A stretch of DNA of 64,000 nt, taken from an uncultured Eubacteriales bacterium (GTDB taxonomy: Bacteria; Bacillota; Clostridia; Peptostreptococcales; Anaerovoracaceae). Shown piece after piece: positions 34,011-43,234 of the stretch. The position numbers and the translations under genes were made by a program. Under the pieces are notes generated by a model. It saw nothing but the letters and a program-made list of their open reading frames with translations, did no database searches and had not been told where the DNA came from. Where the stretch lies: assembly GCA_902795265.1 (NCBI GenBank), contig CADBKM010000007.1:47370-111369 (forward strand). Reading direction: 5' to 3'. Numbering within the stretch: the stretch's first letter is position 1; every line of letters begins with the position of its first letter.

Positions 34011-36133
34011 AGATAGATATCTATGTCTTTGTTTGAAAAGACCTTTTCGTAATCTGCCGAACTCAGATCAGGTGTTGGGTAGATCTTTTGTGTCACCACC
34101 ACGTATCCGACTCCGAGTTCGCGGGCGTCGTCGCCGCGGTTTTCATTGGCCGGGTCGTAAAGCTTTTCTTCGTTCTTTATCATCTCACGGCGGTCTTCTA
34201 CTTCAACATCTGTGAAGGTATAGCCGGAGCCCTCGAGATAGTAATTCCTCATTGAATACGCTGCGTAGAAGAAGTGGCAGTGATCCCATCTGTCGACGAC
34301 AGAGTATGAATCGCCGTCATTCGATTTATACATCTGTGTAGCGATCAGAGTATCTTCAGGCGTGTTCTCCCTGATCCATTCCATGGCTTCGTATTCCTCG
34401 GCGGTAATGGACTTGTATTTGTTGTATTTTGATGCCGGATCAGCATGCTTCATCACCGATGGCAGGGTATCCTGGAAACACAGCGCAAGCGTTCCGGTGG
34501 TCAAGATGAGAACAGCGAAGAACCATACAATTGAGATGCCCCGGAATGCGCGCATCGCCTTGCTCGTCATCTCTTCGCGGTCTTCAAAGAACCAGAACAC
34601 GATGAGCGGTGCGAACATCAGTGTAGGCGCTCCGAAGTATACCTGACTGTGTCCGGTATATCTGAGAAGCATCATGGCAGCGAAACCCACGAACGCTGAG
34701 GCATAGACCGTGACTTTTGTAAAGTCATAATCCTTCTTGCCTGTGACCACAAGCACCAGCTCGCGCAGGTATCCGATCACGAACGGGAGCGCATAAATCG
34801 TGAAGAAGACGATGCCGAACATGACCATGACGATGGCCATCCTGACAACAGGCGGAAGTCCCATCGCCTTAAGCGCGGCGGTCAGGTCGGACTTCCAGAA
34901 GCAGACTCCGACTATCTTGCCGAACCCGATGATGGAATCGCCTCCGACACCATTGGTGCCGTTCAGATTGAGCATCACCTGATATACAAAGAAGAAGCCG
35001 GCTGTCGGAAGCACCGTCGGCAGAATAGCATCTTTGAACGGGATCTTTCTGAGTATGAGTCCCAGAAGGAAGGTGCCGATAAGTCCGCCCACTATCACGA
35101 GTCCAAGAGGAGCCTTGATACCGGTGAGCAGCATGGTGAGCACCGTAAGCACCATAAGTGCCGCCGGCTTGCAGCTGCGGTTTTCGGCCTTGAAGTGGGA
35201 GCCGTGATTATCTGACGGCACGCCGTTGAAGTACACGCCAAGCGCAATCACACAGGCAACTATGCAGGCCGCTGAGAACCCGGCGTAGTTTTCGTTTATG
35301 AAGAGCATCCTGAACATATACGAGGCAGATATGCTCCGTCCGATGAATACGTTGGACAGTATGAAAGAGAGGGAGTAAAGACCCGCTCTTTCCGGCTTCT
35401 TGCAGAAGTATCTGAACATGGCGTAGAGCGAAAGACCCATAAGAGCCGCGGTCAGATAAGGAGTGCAGCTCATCACAAGGAAGTCCGGGCTGAGCCCGAA
35501 CAGCATCGAAGCGACTGCGAGCAGCACCTGCGAAAATATATGGTAATTGACCGTTCTCCCTGCGACCAGCGGATCGACCAGAGGGTATCCGTGGGTCAGG
35601 GAGCCTATCAGGCTCATCTGATAGGACTTGTCATAGCTGACATTTATGTTCTGAGCGAAGCCCGGAGCGAGGTACTGGAACTGGGTGAACATGAACACAT
35701 ATGCCATGATAAGCGCCATGCACACATAAAACGCAGCAGGTATCTCAGACAGGCGGACTCTTTTCAGCGGCGGTTCGACCGAGCCGCGGCGTATAAGGAG
35801 CATGATCAGATATGCGACAGAAAGAACAGGGCCGCAGGCATAAAGAAGCATGTCCGTGTGGATCGCCTGTGTCACGAAGTACAGAACGAGTTCGAGCGAC
35901 CAACCCATGAAGAATGCGACCAGGAGATCGGCAGACACATGACCTGTCTCAAAGCCGCTTGCGCGGGTGATGAGGAGGCCCGGCAGCAGAACATAGAATG
36001 CCGTGAAAGCAAAAAAGATAAGCAGCCCCACTGCGTTTGCGTGATAAACCGTAAGCGAAACAAGTACCACTGCGAGCATCGCAATGGTACTTAGTATTCT
36101 GACCGTATTTGCAAGTCCTTTAGAGGTCTTCAA
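34001..36133 (-). CDS. Large polytopic membrane protein, GT-C-like candidate
   Basis: This 710-residue protein starts at TTG 36133, fixed by AGGAGG 8 bases upstream. About 14-16 membrane helices fill residues 1-560 and a soluble C-terminal domain follows (~590-710: WIRENTPEDTLIATQMYKS, then SVVDRWDH). A large outside loop after the fifth helix contains NVSYDKSYQMSLIGSL and NYHIFSQ. The general plan is that of GT-C glycosyltransferases with a C-terminal periplasm-like domain, but no family motif is certain. It follows a small membrane-anchored protein by 15 bases. Its last codon and stop lie in REP-like repeat E. Confidence 0.7.
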   Translation of the reverse strand: MKTSKGLANTVRILSTIAMLAVVLVSLTVYHANAVGLLIFFAFTAFYVLLPGLLITRASGFETGHVSADLLVAFFMGWSLELVLYFVTQAIHTDMLLYACGPVLSVAYLIMLLIRRGSVEPPLKRVRLSEIPAAFYVCMALIMAYVFMFTQFQYLAPGFAQNINVSYDKSYQMSLIGSLTHGYPLVDPLVAGRTVNYHIFSQVLLAVASMLFGLSPDFLVMSCTPYLTAALMGLSLYAMFRYFCKKPERAGLYSLSFILSNVFIGRSISASYMFRMLFINENYAGFSAACIVACVIALGVYFNGVPSDNHGSHFKAENRSCKPAALMVLTVLTMLLTGIKAPLGLVIVGGLIGTFLLGLILRKIPFKDAILPTVLPTAGFFFVYQVMLNLNGTNGVGGDSIIGFGKIVGVCFWKSDLTAALKAMGLPPVVRMAIVMVMFGIVFFTIYALPFVIGYLRELVLVVTGKKDYDFTKVTVYASAFVGFAAMMLLRYTGHSQVYFGAPTLMFAPLIVFWFFEDREEMTSKAMRAFRGISIVWFFAVLILTTGTLALCFQDTLPSVMKHADPASKYNKYKSITAEEYEAMEWIRENTPEDTLIATQMYKSNDGDSYSVVDRWDHCHFFYAAYSMRNYYLEGSGYTFTDVEVEDRREMIKNEEKLYDPANENRGDDARELGVGYVVVTQKIYPTPDLSSADYEKVFSNKDIDIYLVH

Positions 36134-36148
36134 TCGCGGGTCCTCCTG

Positions 36149-36661
36149 TTATTGAGCTTTTGTAAGAACGATGTGGATCTCGTCGTCAGAGTCTGTATCG
36201 ATCATTATGAGATTGCCGTCCTGGTCGAAGGCCAGGTCGAAACTGAAGAGATCGTCGTTCATGTGCATGTGATCGCCGAGGTAATCGTACTTGCCTCCGA
36301 GCGGCTCACCTGTGATGTGACCCTCCCAGGTGCCGTCTTCTTTGACCAGGATGTCGATGCTCCCGTAGAGGTAGAGTGCCAGATCGGAAGTAGCTTCCCA
36401 TGCTCCGTAGTAGGCGGATTCATCGGCTTCCTTTTTCTCGAAGACCGCATCGTCAGACTCCGCATCAAAGGCAATGCCGTTGCCTTCTTCCTTCTCGATG
36501 AGTTCTTCATCATCGGATTCAGTCAGGTCTTCCTCTTCAGTCATGATGGAATCATCGGCTCTCTTATTGTCGCTGCTGTTATGACTGAGGATTATCCATG
36601 CTCCCAAAGCGGCTATGAGGGCTACTGCTATGAGAAGGACAGGTATGTATTTTTTCTTCAT
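36149..36661 (-). CDS. Small membrane-anchored extracellular protein
   Basis: This 170-residue protein starts at ATG 36661 (AGAGG upstream); a frame reaching back to 36691 is less likely. A basic start MKKKYIP and one span (about 5-24) are followed by a strongly acidic linker and a C-terminal domain of ~80 residues (YYGAWEATSDLALYLYGSI, TWEGHITGEPLGG). The fold resembles lipocalin-like beta-sheet lipoproteins that bind small ligands, but it is not recognised. It is the first gene of a two-gene minus-strand unit with the large membrane protein, so it may be that protein's accessory. Confidence 0.65.
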   Translation of the reverse strand: MKKKYIPVLLIAVALIAALGAWIILSHNSSDNKRADDSIMTEEEDLTESDDEELIEKEEGNGIAFDAESDDAVFEKKEADESAYYGAWEATSDLALYLYGSIDILVKEDGTWEGHITGEPLGGKYDYLGDHMHMNDDLFSFDLAFDQDGNLIMIDTDSDDEIHIVLTKAQ

Positions 36662-36729
36662 TGCTTTTGCCTCTTTTCTATCAAATGGCACCCCGCGCTG
36701 CAGGCGATGTGCCGTATAAGCTGTATCGA

Positions 36730-36759
36730 TTGAAAATACTGGTGTGTTTCTAGTATAAT
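36730..36759 (+). promoter_or_regulatory. Promoter of the rmlB operon
   Basis: TTGAAA, an 18-base spacer and TATAAT, about 40 bases before ATG 36801, which has AAAGGAG. It lies in the divergent gap with the minus-strand gene at 36661. Confidence 0.75.
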
Positions 36760-36800
36760 ATATTGAATGTTTTTTGTAAAATCAAAGGAGTACGCAAAGC

Positions 36801-37820
36801 ATGAAAATACTCGTTACCGGCGCAGCCGGATTTATCGGAAGCAACTTCGTGTTCCATATGCTCAAAGCGCATCCCGACTATGAGATCGTCGGCCTCGATG
36901 CGCTCACATACGCAGGCAATCTTGAGACACTTGCTCCGGCTATAGATGAACCTAATTTCAAATTCGTAAAGGCAGATATCACAGACGCGGAAACGATCGA
37001 CAAGCTGTTCGCAGAAGAGAAGTTCGACGTTGTAGTCAATTTCGCCGCTGAGTCGCACGTAGACAGATCGATCGAAGATCCGGGCCTGTTTTTGCGCACG
37101 AACATTCTCGGCACACAGGTGCTCATGGATGCGTCCATCAAGCACGGTGTCAAGAGATTCCACCAGGTCGGCACAGACGAAGTTTACGGAGATCTTCCTC
37201 TCGACAGACCTGATCTCTTTTTCGTCGAGACAATGCCTCTCACAGCGTCGAGCCCGTATTCGGCATCAAAGGCTTCGGCAGACCTGCTCGTAATGGCATA
37301 TCACCGCACATACGGACTGCCTGTCACTATCAGCAGATGCTCGAACAACTACGGTCCTTATCAGTTCCCTGAAAAGCTGATCCCGCTCATGATCGCAAAC
37401 GCGCAGGCAGACAAGCCGCTGCCTGTATACGGCGAGGGCCTCAACGTAAGAGACTGGCTCTATGTTGAAGACCACTGCAGAGCTATCGATCTCATCCTCG
37501 AGAACGGAAGAGTCGGCGAAGTGTACAACATCGGAGGCCACAACGAAAAGGCAAACATCGATGTCGTCAAGATCATCCTGAAGCAGCTCGGCAAGCCTGA
37601 GAGCCTCATCACATATGTTACGGACAGAAAGGGCCACGATCAGAGATACGCGATCGATCCTACAAAGATCCACAATGAGCTCGGCTGGCTGCCTGAAACG
37701 AAGTTTGAAGACGGAATCAAGAAGACGATCCAGTGGTATCTCGACAACGAGGACTGGTGGAAGAACATAATCAGCGGAGAGTATCAGCAGTACTACGAAA
37801 AAATGTACGGCAACCGTTAA
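36801..37820 (+). CDS. rmlB: dTDP-glucose 4,6-dehydratase
   Basis: This 339-residue protein is the usual length for RmlB/RfbB. It shows GAAGFIGS (NAD binding, 7-14), [17 protein letters not shown] (125-130; the TDE triad of dehydratases), Tyr153 and Lys157 in [20 protein letters not shown] and RDWLYVEDH. The enzyme converts dTDP-glucose to dTDP-4-keto-6-deoxyglucose in the cytoplasm. No rmlA, rmlC or rmlD is nearby. The next gene is a sugar aminotransferase, so the likely product is a dTDP-4-amino-4,6-dideoxyhexose, not rhamnose. Confidence 0.95.
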   Translation: MKILVTGAAGFIGSNFVFHMLKAHPDYEIVGLDALTYAGNLETLAPAIDEPNFKFVKADITDAETIDKLFAEEKFDVVVNFAAESHVDRSIEDPGLFLRTNILGTQVLMDASIKHGVKRFHQVGTDEVYGDLPLDRPDLFFVETMPLTASSPYSASKASADLLVMAYHRTYGLPVTISRCSNNYGPYQFPEKLIPLMIANAQADKPLPVYGEGLNVRDWLYVEDHCRAIDLILENGRVGEVYNIGGHNEKANIDVVKIILKQLGKPESLITYVTDRKGHDQRYAIDPTKIHNELGWLPETKFEDGIKKTIQWYLDNEDWWKNIISGEYQQYYEKMYGNR

Positions 37821-37826
37821 CAATAA

Positions 37827-38047
37827 CTGACTGCAGTGCTGTTGCGGAGAGCTCGGCTCGAAGCTCACGAATCCGCCATTGCATCCTCAGTCGCTCTGCA
37901 GTCGCGGGGAGTTTTCATACGAAGCGACAGCCTCTGGAGCTTCTAAATCAAACTCCAGCCGCTCTGCTGTCACTCCATTGGTGCAGCTGGCAGGATTCGC
38001 TCGCGACTCTCGCCTCGCATCTCCGCAGCAGCACTGCAATACAGTCA
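37827..38047. repeat. Long imperfect palindrome (MITE-like or structured RNA element)
   Basis: The outer arms GCAGTGCTGTTGCGGAGA (37833-37850) and TCTCCGCAGCAGCACTGC (38020-38037) pair along 18 bases, with GACTG/CAGTC beyond them. Inner stems are GACAGC/GCTGTC (37926-37931, 37966-37971) and CTGGAG/CTCCAG (37934-37939, 37953-37958). The element fills the gap between rmlB and the aminotransferase gene and holds no convincing gene. Confidence 0.7.
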
Positions 38048-38071
38048 TTAATAGAAAGGATAGATGGGAAA

Positions 38072-39199
38072 ATGATCAGTTTCAACGTTCCTCCGTATAT
38101 CGGAAAAGAACAGGAATACGTAACTCAGGCCATAAACTCGCATAAGATCTGCGGTGACGGCCAGTTCACAAAGAAGTGCAATGCATGGATCGAGGAGACG
38201 ACCGGCGCGGCAAAGGCGCTGCTGACGACATCTGGATCCACTGCGCTTGATATGGCGGCCATACTTACTGAGGTAGGCCCGGGAGACGAAGTCATTCTTC
38301 CTTCGTTTACATTTGTGTCGACGGCAAACGCCTTCGTAATGAGGGGCGCGACTCTGGTCTTCGTTGATATCAGGCCTGACACTCAGAACATCGACGAAAA
38401 GCTGATCGAAGATGCCATCACCGACAAGACCAAGGTGATCGTTCCCGTGCACTATGCAGGCGTAGGCTGCGAGATGGATACCATCATGGACATCGCGAAA
38501 AGGCACAACCTGCTTGTCGTTGAAGATGCCGCTCAGGGCGTCAACGCTTTCTACAAGGGAAGGGGCCTCGGAAGCATCGGAGACTACGGCTGCTACAGCT
38601 TCCATGAGACTAAAAACTACAGCATGGGAGAAGGCGGAGCTCTGCTGATCAGAGATGAAGACAAGATTGACAGAGCCGAGATCATCAGAGAAAAGGGCAC
38701 CGACAGGAGCAGATTCCTGAGAGGCGTCGTAGACAAATACACATGGGTAGATGTCGGTTCATCCTATCTGCCTAGTGAGATCAACGCGGCATACCTGCTT
38801 GCCGAGCTCGAAGAAGCAAAGATGATCAACGACAACAGGCTCGCAAGCTGGGATGCTTATTACGAGCTGCTCAGCCCGCTCGCGGAGAGCGGACGCATCG
38901 AGCTGCCGGTGATCCCTGAAGAGTGCGAGCACAATGCCCACATGTTCTATATCAAGACAGCTGATATCGAGGAGAGGACAGCTCTTGCTTCATTCCTCAA
39001 GGAGAACGGCATACTGGCAGTGTTCCACTACGTGCCTCTCCACAGCGCGCCTGCAGGCAGCAGGTTCGGAAGGTTCCACGGCGAAGATAAGTACACGACA
39101 AACACGTTCGAGCGTCTTCTCAGACTGCCGATGTACTACGGCCTTAAGCCTGAAGATGTCGAGTATGTTGCAGACAAGGTCAAAGAGTTTTACAAGTAA
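38072..39199 (+). CDS. dTDP-4-amino-4,6-dideoxyhexose transaminase, WecE/RffA type
   Basis: Start ATG 38072 gives 375 residues; an in-frame extension back into rmlB is rejected. It is a DegT/DnrJ/EryC1 aminotransferase: FNVPPYIGKEQ at the N-terminus as in WecE, TTSGSTALDMAA (cofactor phosphate), Asp152 in VEDAAQG, and Lys181 in SFHETKNYSMGEGG (PLP-binding). With RmlB it would make dTDP-4-amino-4,6-dideoxy-galactose or -glucose from the 4-keto sugar and glutamate. It is separated from rmlB by a palindromic element that may tune its expression. Confidence 0.88.
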   Translation: MISFNVPPYIGKEQEYVTQAINSHKICGDGQFTKKCNAWIEETTGAAKALLTTSGSTALDMAAILTEVGPGDEVILPSFTFVSTANAFVMRGATLVFVDIRPDTQNIDEKLIEDAITDKTKVIVPVHYAGVGCEMDTIMDIAKRHNLLVVEDAAQGVNAFYKGRGLGSIGDYGCYSFHETKNYSMGEGGALLIRDEDKIDRAEIIREKGTDRSRFLRGVVDKYTWVDVGSSYLPSEINAAYLLAELEEAKMINDNRLASWDAYYELLSPLAESGRIELPVIPEECEHNAHMFYIKTADIEERTALASFLKENGILAVFHYVPLHSAPAGSRFGRFHGEDKYTTNTFERLLRLPMYYGLKPEDVEYVADKVKEFYK

Positions 39200-39217
39200 A
39201 AGATACAGGAGTTCAGA

Positions 39218-40855
39218 TTGGCATCTACGTCTAACATGCCTCAGCCATGGATAGGGCTGATAACCAAAAAAATAAAAGAAGAGAACGGCTGCATGGTCGT
39301 GAGCGGTCTTTGCTTCACCAGATTTATCGGCGGCAGGGGTCCGCTCGATACAAGGCAGGTCCGTATTGATGTGACGACAAAGAAGAACGCTGCGCAGATC
39401 AGCTTCGGATCAAGATACGGGCTGCCGGGTCCTAAGGCATCGCGCGTCAACAGCTACAGGCTGGTGATCGACCTTAAGGAAGCCAGGGACTTCGACATAC
39501 AGAACAAGCTGCTGGTCATCTACAAAGATCAGTATGAGGGCTTCATAGCCTACGATGTGCGCGACAGGCGCACGGGTCAGAACAAGAACGGCCCGCTGTT
39601 CATCCACGACGGAGTCACCATCTATCTGAAGCAGAACAAGTACAACAGGGTATTCCTGACTGTCAGGGACACCAACAGATACGACAGCCCTGAAGAGCAG
39701 GCGCGCCTCGAAAAGGCGGCAAAGAATGCCGAAGCACTGAAGGACCGCGACATCATTTTCATGTATGAGAAGCACTGCGCGAAGTATGAAGAAAGCGCGT
39801 CTGTGCTGTACGAAAAGCTGATAGACATGGGTTACGACAACGTGTACTTCGTTGTCGACAAGTCCATACCGGCGGTGCGCGATCTTCCTGAGAAGTATAA
39901 GAAAAACCTTATAGATAAGGACAGCGACAAGCACCTCGAGTACTTCTTTGCGAGCGACAAGTTCATCTCGACGGAGACTCTCGAGCATGCTCTGCAGCTG
40001 CGCGTGGCCAACAAGGCCGCGATGGACAAGATCACGAAAGATCCTCTTTCGTATGTGTTCCTGCAGCACGGTCCTACCTATATGATCTCTCTCAACAAAG
40101 AGAACAGGAGCGGCTTTCTCAAGAAACCGTGGATGAAACTTCACAAAACTGTGGTATCATCAGAACTCGAGGCTCAGCACTTCATAGAGCTGGGAGGCAT
40201 GGAGAGAGACGATCTCTACATAACCGGAATGGCGAAGTTCGACAGAGCGTTCAGGCATGAAGGCGCTGACAGGGTGGTTATTATGCCGACATGGCGCAGA
40301 TGGGAGCTCAATCAGGCCAGAGAAGATATCACTCAGACGAACTACTATAAAATGATGCGCCTGATGTACGATTCCGTTCCGGCAGAGCTTAAAGATAAAG
40401 TCACGATACTTCCTCATCCTCTTATGGCGGAGAGGTTTGCCGACATAGCTCAGAGCGGCGCGGCTGAAGACGCCGAGATGTGCAGCAAAATTATCGTGCC
40501 TGACAGCTACGAGAATGTGCTCCGGGACACGGAAGTGCTGATCACAGACTATTCGTCTATCTCGTATGACGCGTTCTACCGCGGCGCAAAGGTAGTCTTC
40601 TACTGGGCGGAAAAAGATGAGTGCATGACGCATTATGGCGAGGGCACAAAGCTCATGCTCAACTTAGACAACGTGTTCGGCCCGGTAGCCATGAACGGTG
40701 AAGAGATCACTGCTGCCGTTAAGGAAAACTACGGGGCAGCCCAGAGGAAGGATTATCTCGATAAATACAGGAAGATAATCGAGTTCCACGACGGCAAAAA
40801 TACGGAGCGAATCATTGAGCATCTTATTAAAGATGGAGTTATAAAGGCAAATTGA
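39218..40855 (+). CDS. CDP-glycerol glycerophosphotransferase family protein (TagF-like), long form
   Basis: This 545-residue protein starts at TTG 39218, fixed by AGGAG six bases upstream; ATG 39236 is the alternative. Residues 1-170 are an extra beta-rich domain not found in the two copies near 14-16 kb. The catalytic part has FLQHGPTY, MPTWRRWE, ILPHPLM and ITDYSSISYDAFY near the C-terminus, as in TagF/TarL polymerases. It lies in an operon with RmlB and the aminotransferase, so it may build a polyol-phosphate polymer carrying that sugar. The stop overlaps the TTG start of the next gene. Confidence 0.87.
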   Translation: MASTSNMPQPWIGLITKKIKEENGCMVVSGLCFTRFIGGRGPLDTRQVRIDVTTKKNAAQISFGSRYGLPGPKASRVNSYRLVIDLKEARDFDIQNKLLVIYKDQYEGFIAYDVRDRRTGQNKNGPLFIHDGVTIYLKQNKYNRVFLTVRDTNRYDSPEEQARLEKAAKNAEALKDRDIIFMYEKHCAKYEESASVLYEKLIDMGYDNVYFVVDKSIPAVRDLPEKYKKNLIDKDSDKHLEYFFASDKFISTETLEHALQLRVANKAAMDKITKDPLSYVFLQHGPTYMISLNKENRSGFLKKPWMKLHKTVVSSELEAQHFIELGGMERDDLYITGMAKFDRAFRHEGADRVVIMPTWRRWELNQAREDITQTNYYKMMRLMYDSVPAELKDKVTILPHPLMAERFADIAQSGAAEDAEMCSKIIVPDSYENVLRDTEVLITDYSSISYDAFYRGAKVVFYWAEKDECMTHYGEGTKLMLNLDNVFGPVAMNGEEITAAVKENYGAAQRKDYLDKYRKIIEFHDGKNTERIIEHLIKDGVIKAN

Positions 40856-41946
40856 AGTCACGGCTTTTAGGCATACGAATACTAACCATACTGCTGGCAC
40901 TGACGATAGCTTTCCCTGTGCCTGTATTTTGTGCGGATGAAGATGCCGTTGCGGAGACTGAAGAGCCTGAGACAATATCGTATGAGCAGACCGATGTCCC
41001 GGGACGCAGGCTTACGAGCAGAGTCATAAAACCCAGAAAGCGGCTCAAAGCAGACCTTGCAAAGCTGATGAAGTCGAACAAGGGCTATGATATCGTACAG
41101 GGCGGCTGCACTAACGGAAAGTACGCGTACTACCTCATGGTATCCTCGAAGACCCAGAAGGGCAGAGTACTGAAGGTAAAGCTGAAAAATCATAAAGTCG
41201 TAAAGCGCTCGAAGGTGCTCAGAACATGGCACGGCAACGGCATGGCATACGACAGCAAGAGAAAGAAGCTGGTGGTGATCGCCCGCGAACACAGAAAGCA
41301 GGAGATCACGGTCATCGATGCGAAGACTCTGAAGATCACCAGGCAGCAGAACGTAAAGTATGACTATTTCGCGGGCGCGGGCAAGGATTCGCTGTGGTCG
41401 GTCCATCAGCGTCAGGGGCTCGCGGCGATCGCCTACGTAAAGAAATACGATGTCTACGTGGCGCTCGAAAGGGTGTATCACAATCTGCTGATCTTCGACC
41501 CTGACACGTTTGAAGCAATCGGCATGGTGTTCACTGAGATCCCGGATGCCTATCCGGGCACGTTCCAGGCCATGGATGCCGACGAGAAGTATGTATACCT
41601 GCTGATGAGCAGCTATCAGAAGAACCCGGCGGCTCAGCCGTACAACCTGATCGTGGCGCTCGACTGGAACAGCGAATGCCTTATGCCTGTGACAAGGGGC
41701 GAGGTCCCGTTCATCGAAAAGGGATGGTACTGCCATAACAGCGGCAACGGAGCCCCTGATGCAGTCATCAGGTTGAGAACGAAACACGAAGCTGAGAACA
41801 TCTATCACACTACGGACAAAAGCGGCAGGGCTCATTTCTACCTTGCCGAGTACTATAACAAACCTGTATACAAGAAGAGCGGAAAGAAAAAGAAGCTCAG
41901 ATATTATAAGAGAAAGGATTATGTCTACGATCTGGGCATAATCTAG
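40852..41946 (+). CDS. Secreted beta-propeller-like protein
   Basis: The TTG start at 40852 overlaps the previous stop and has AAAGG upstream; 364 residues. A signal peptide ends near PVFCADE. The mature part has repeated beta-strand units (GNGMAYDSKRKKLVVIA, YVKKYDVYVALE, AMDADEKYVYLLMSS) suggesting a propeller, and a Lys-rich C-terminus. It shares the look (but not close sequence) of the C-terminal domain of the protein at 62271. Translational coupling to a teichoic-acid polymerase suggests an envelope role. No known family is recognised. Confidence 0.7.
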   Translation: MKSRLLGIRILTILLALTIAFPVPVFCADEDAVAETEEPETISYEQTDVPGRRLTSRVIKPRKRLKADLAKLMKSNKGYDIVQGGCTNGKYAYYLMVSSKTQKGRVLKVKLKNHKVVKRSKVLRTWHGNGMAYDSKRKKLVVIAREHRKQEITVIDAKTLKITRQQNVKYDYFAGAGKDSLWSVHQRQGLAAIAYVKKYDVYVALERVYHNLLIFDPDTFEAIGMVFTEIPDAYPGTFQAMDADEKYVYLLMSSYQKNPAAQPYNLIVALDWNSECLMPVTRGEVPFIEKGWYCHNSGNGAPDAVIRLRTKHEAENIYHTTDKSGRAHFYLAEYYNKPVYKKSGKKKKLRYYKRKDYVYDLGII

Positions 41947-41974
41947 CAAAGAGAAAGGATCAACTGCTTACATT

Positions 41975-43234
41975 ATGTTAGGAGCAAACTATTATCTCAC
42001 AAAGATCATAACGGCTCTGGCCATCAGCATAGCGGTCGCGTTTGCTACCGCGCCGCTGAGCATAAAGATCGCGCAAAAGCTGGGCGTTATCGACAAGCCT
42101 AAAGACGCCAGAAGGGTCCATAAGAATCCTACTCCGCGATTCGGCGGAATGGCGATCTTCCTCGGCTCCATGGCGGCCATGCTGATACCTGCCGGCATGA
42201 ACAACAAGATAGTTGTTGCGATGGCAGGCGGCCTGCTGATGTATCTGCTGGGAATAACAGATGACATACTGGATATCAAACCGATAGTGAAGTTCCTGGG
42301 CCAGCTCATCATCGCGAGCGGTGTATACGCTTTCGGAGTCAGGATCTCATTCATAAGCAATTACTTCGGAATGACGCCAAACGGCAGCAACGCAAACGTA
42401 ATACTAAGCGAAGGTGTCGCGTACATTATCACAGTACTGTGGATAGTCGGCATCACCAACGCGGTCAACCTTATGGACGGCCTCGACGGTCTTGCCGCGG
42501 GCTCTGTGGCGATCATGTCGCTGTGCCTCGCGTACATAGCCTACATTCACGGCATGAGGCTCGGATCGATGCCTGTATGCATAGCTCTCGTGGCTGTAGC
42601 GGGTGGGTGCATAGGATTCCTGCCTTACAACTTCTCTCCGGCTAAGACCTTCATGGGCGACGGAGGAGCGCTGTACCTCGGATACATGATAGCCGTACTG
42701 TCAGTCATATCACCTCTCAAGAGGGCTACTGTGGTCGGAGCGCTTATCCCGATGCTCACACTGGCAGTGCCTATCTTCGACACTCTGTTCGCAATGCTCA
42801 GGCGCATGCTCAGGCACGAGTCCATAATGAAGGCTGACAAGGGCCACCTGCACCATCACCTCATGGCGGCAGGCTTCGGACAGAGACGTTCCGTCCTTAT
42901 CATGTACGGAATAGTCGGCATAATGGGCGAGGTAGCCATACTCATCAGCAGAGAGCTGTATAAGGATGCGATCCCGCTGTTCCTCATAGCTCTGCTCTAC
43001 CTCGGCATCATCATCGTACCTAAGAGATCAAAGAAGGGCATCAAGAGGATCATCACTCAGGATACGAGTGAGTTAGAAAAGGAATACTTCACTGAATACC
43101 TCAACTACGAGCGCGAAAGACGCAAGGAGCTTCGTGAGGCTGCCAAAGCTGCCGCAGAAGAGCAGATGGCTGCGGAGGAAGCTGCCGAGGCTGAGAATAT
43201 AAAAGAAAATCAGAAGGACCAGAGAATTGAGTAA
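41975..43234 (+). CDS. tagO: Undecaprenyl-phosphate N-acetylhexosamine-1-phosphate transferase
   Basis: This 419-residue protein has about 11 membrane helices. MraY/WecA family motifs are present: PRFGGMAIF, TDDILDI (substrate-binding DDxxD), NLMDGLDGLAAG, FMGDGGALYLG and HLHHHLMAAG. The enzyme transfers a sugar-1-phosphate from a UDP-sugar to undecaprenyl phosphate, starting wall teichoic acid or capsule. The last 50 residues are a charged Glu/Ala-rich tail beyond the usual end. It overlaps the LCP gene by 8 bases. AGAAAGGA lies 15 bases before ATG, which is long. Confidence 0.92.
   Translation: MLGANYYLTKIITALAISIAVAFATAPLSIKIAQKLGVIDKPKDARRVHKNPTPRFGGMAIFLGSMAAMLIPAGMNNKIVVAMAGGLLMYLLGITDDILDIKPIVKFLGQLIIASGVYAFGVRISFISNYFGMTPNGSNANVILSEGVAYIITVLWIVGITNAVNLMDGLDGLAAGSVAIMSLCLAYIAYIHGMRLGSMPVCIALVAVAGGCIGFLPYNFSPAKTFMGDGGALYLGYMIAVLSVISPLKRATVVGALIPMLTLAVPIFDTLFAMLRRMLRHESIMKADKGHLHHHLMAAGFGQRRSVLIMYGIVGIMGEVAILISRELYKDAIPLFLIALLYLGIIIVPKRSKKGIKRIITQDTSELEKEYFTEYLNYERERRKELREAAKAAAEEQMAAEEAAEAENIKENQKDQRIE

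Noticed and set aside
37733-38071. N-terminal extension of the aminotransferase through the palindrome and into rmlB
   Set aside because: WecE-type proteins begin near ISFNVPPY, matching ATG 38072; the open frame through the palindrome has no family similarity.
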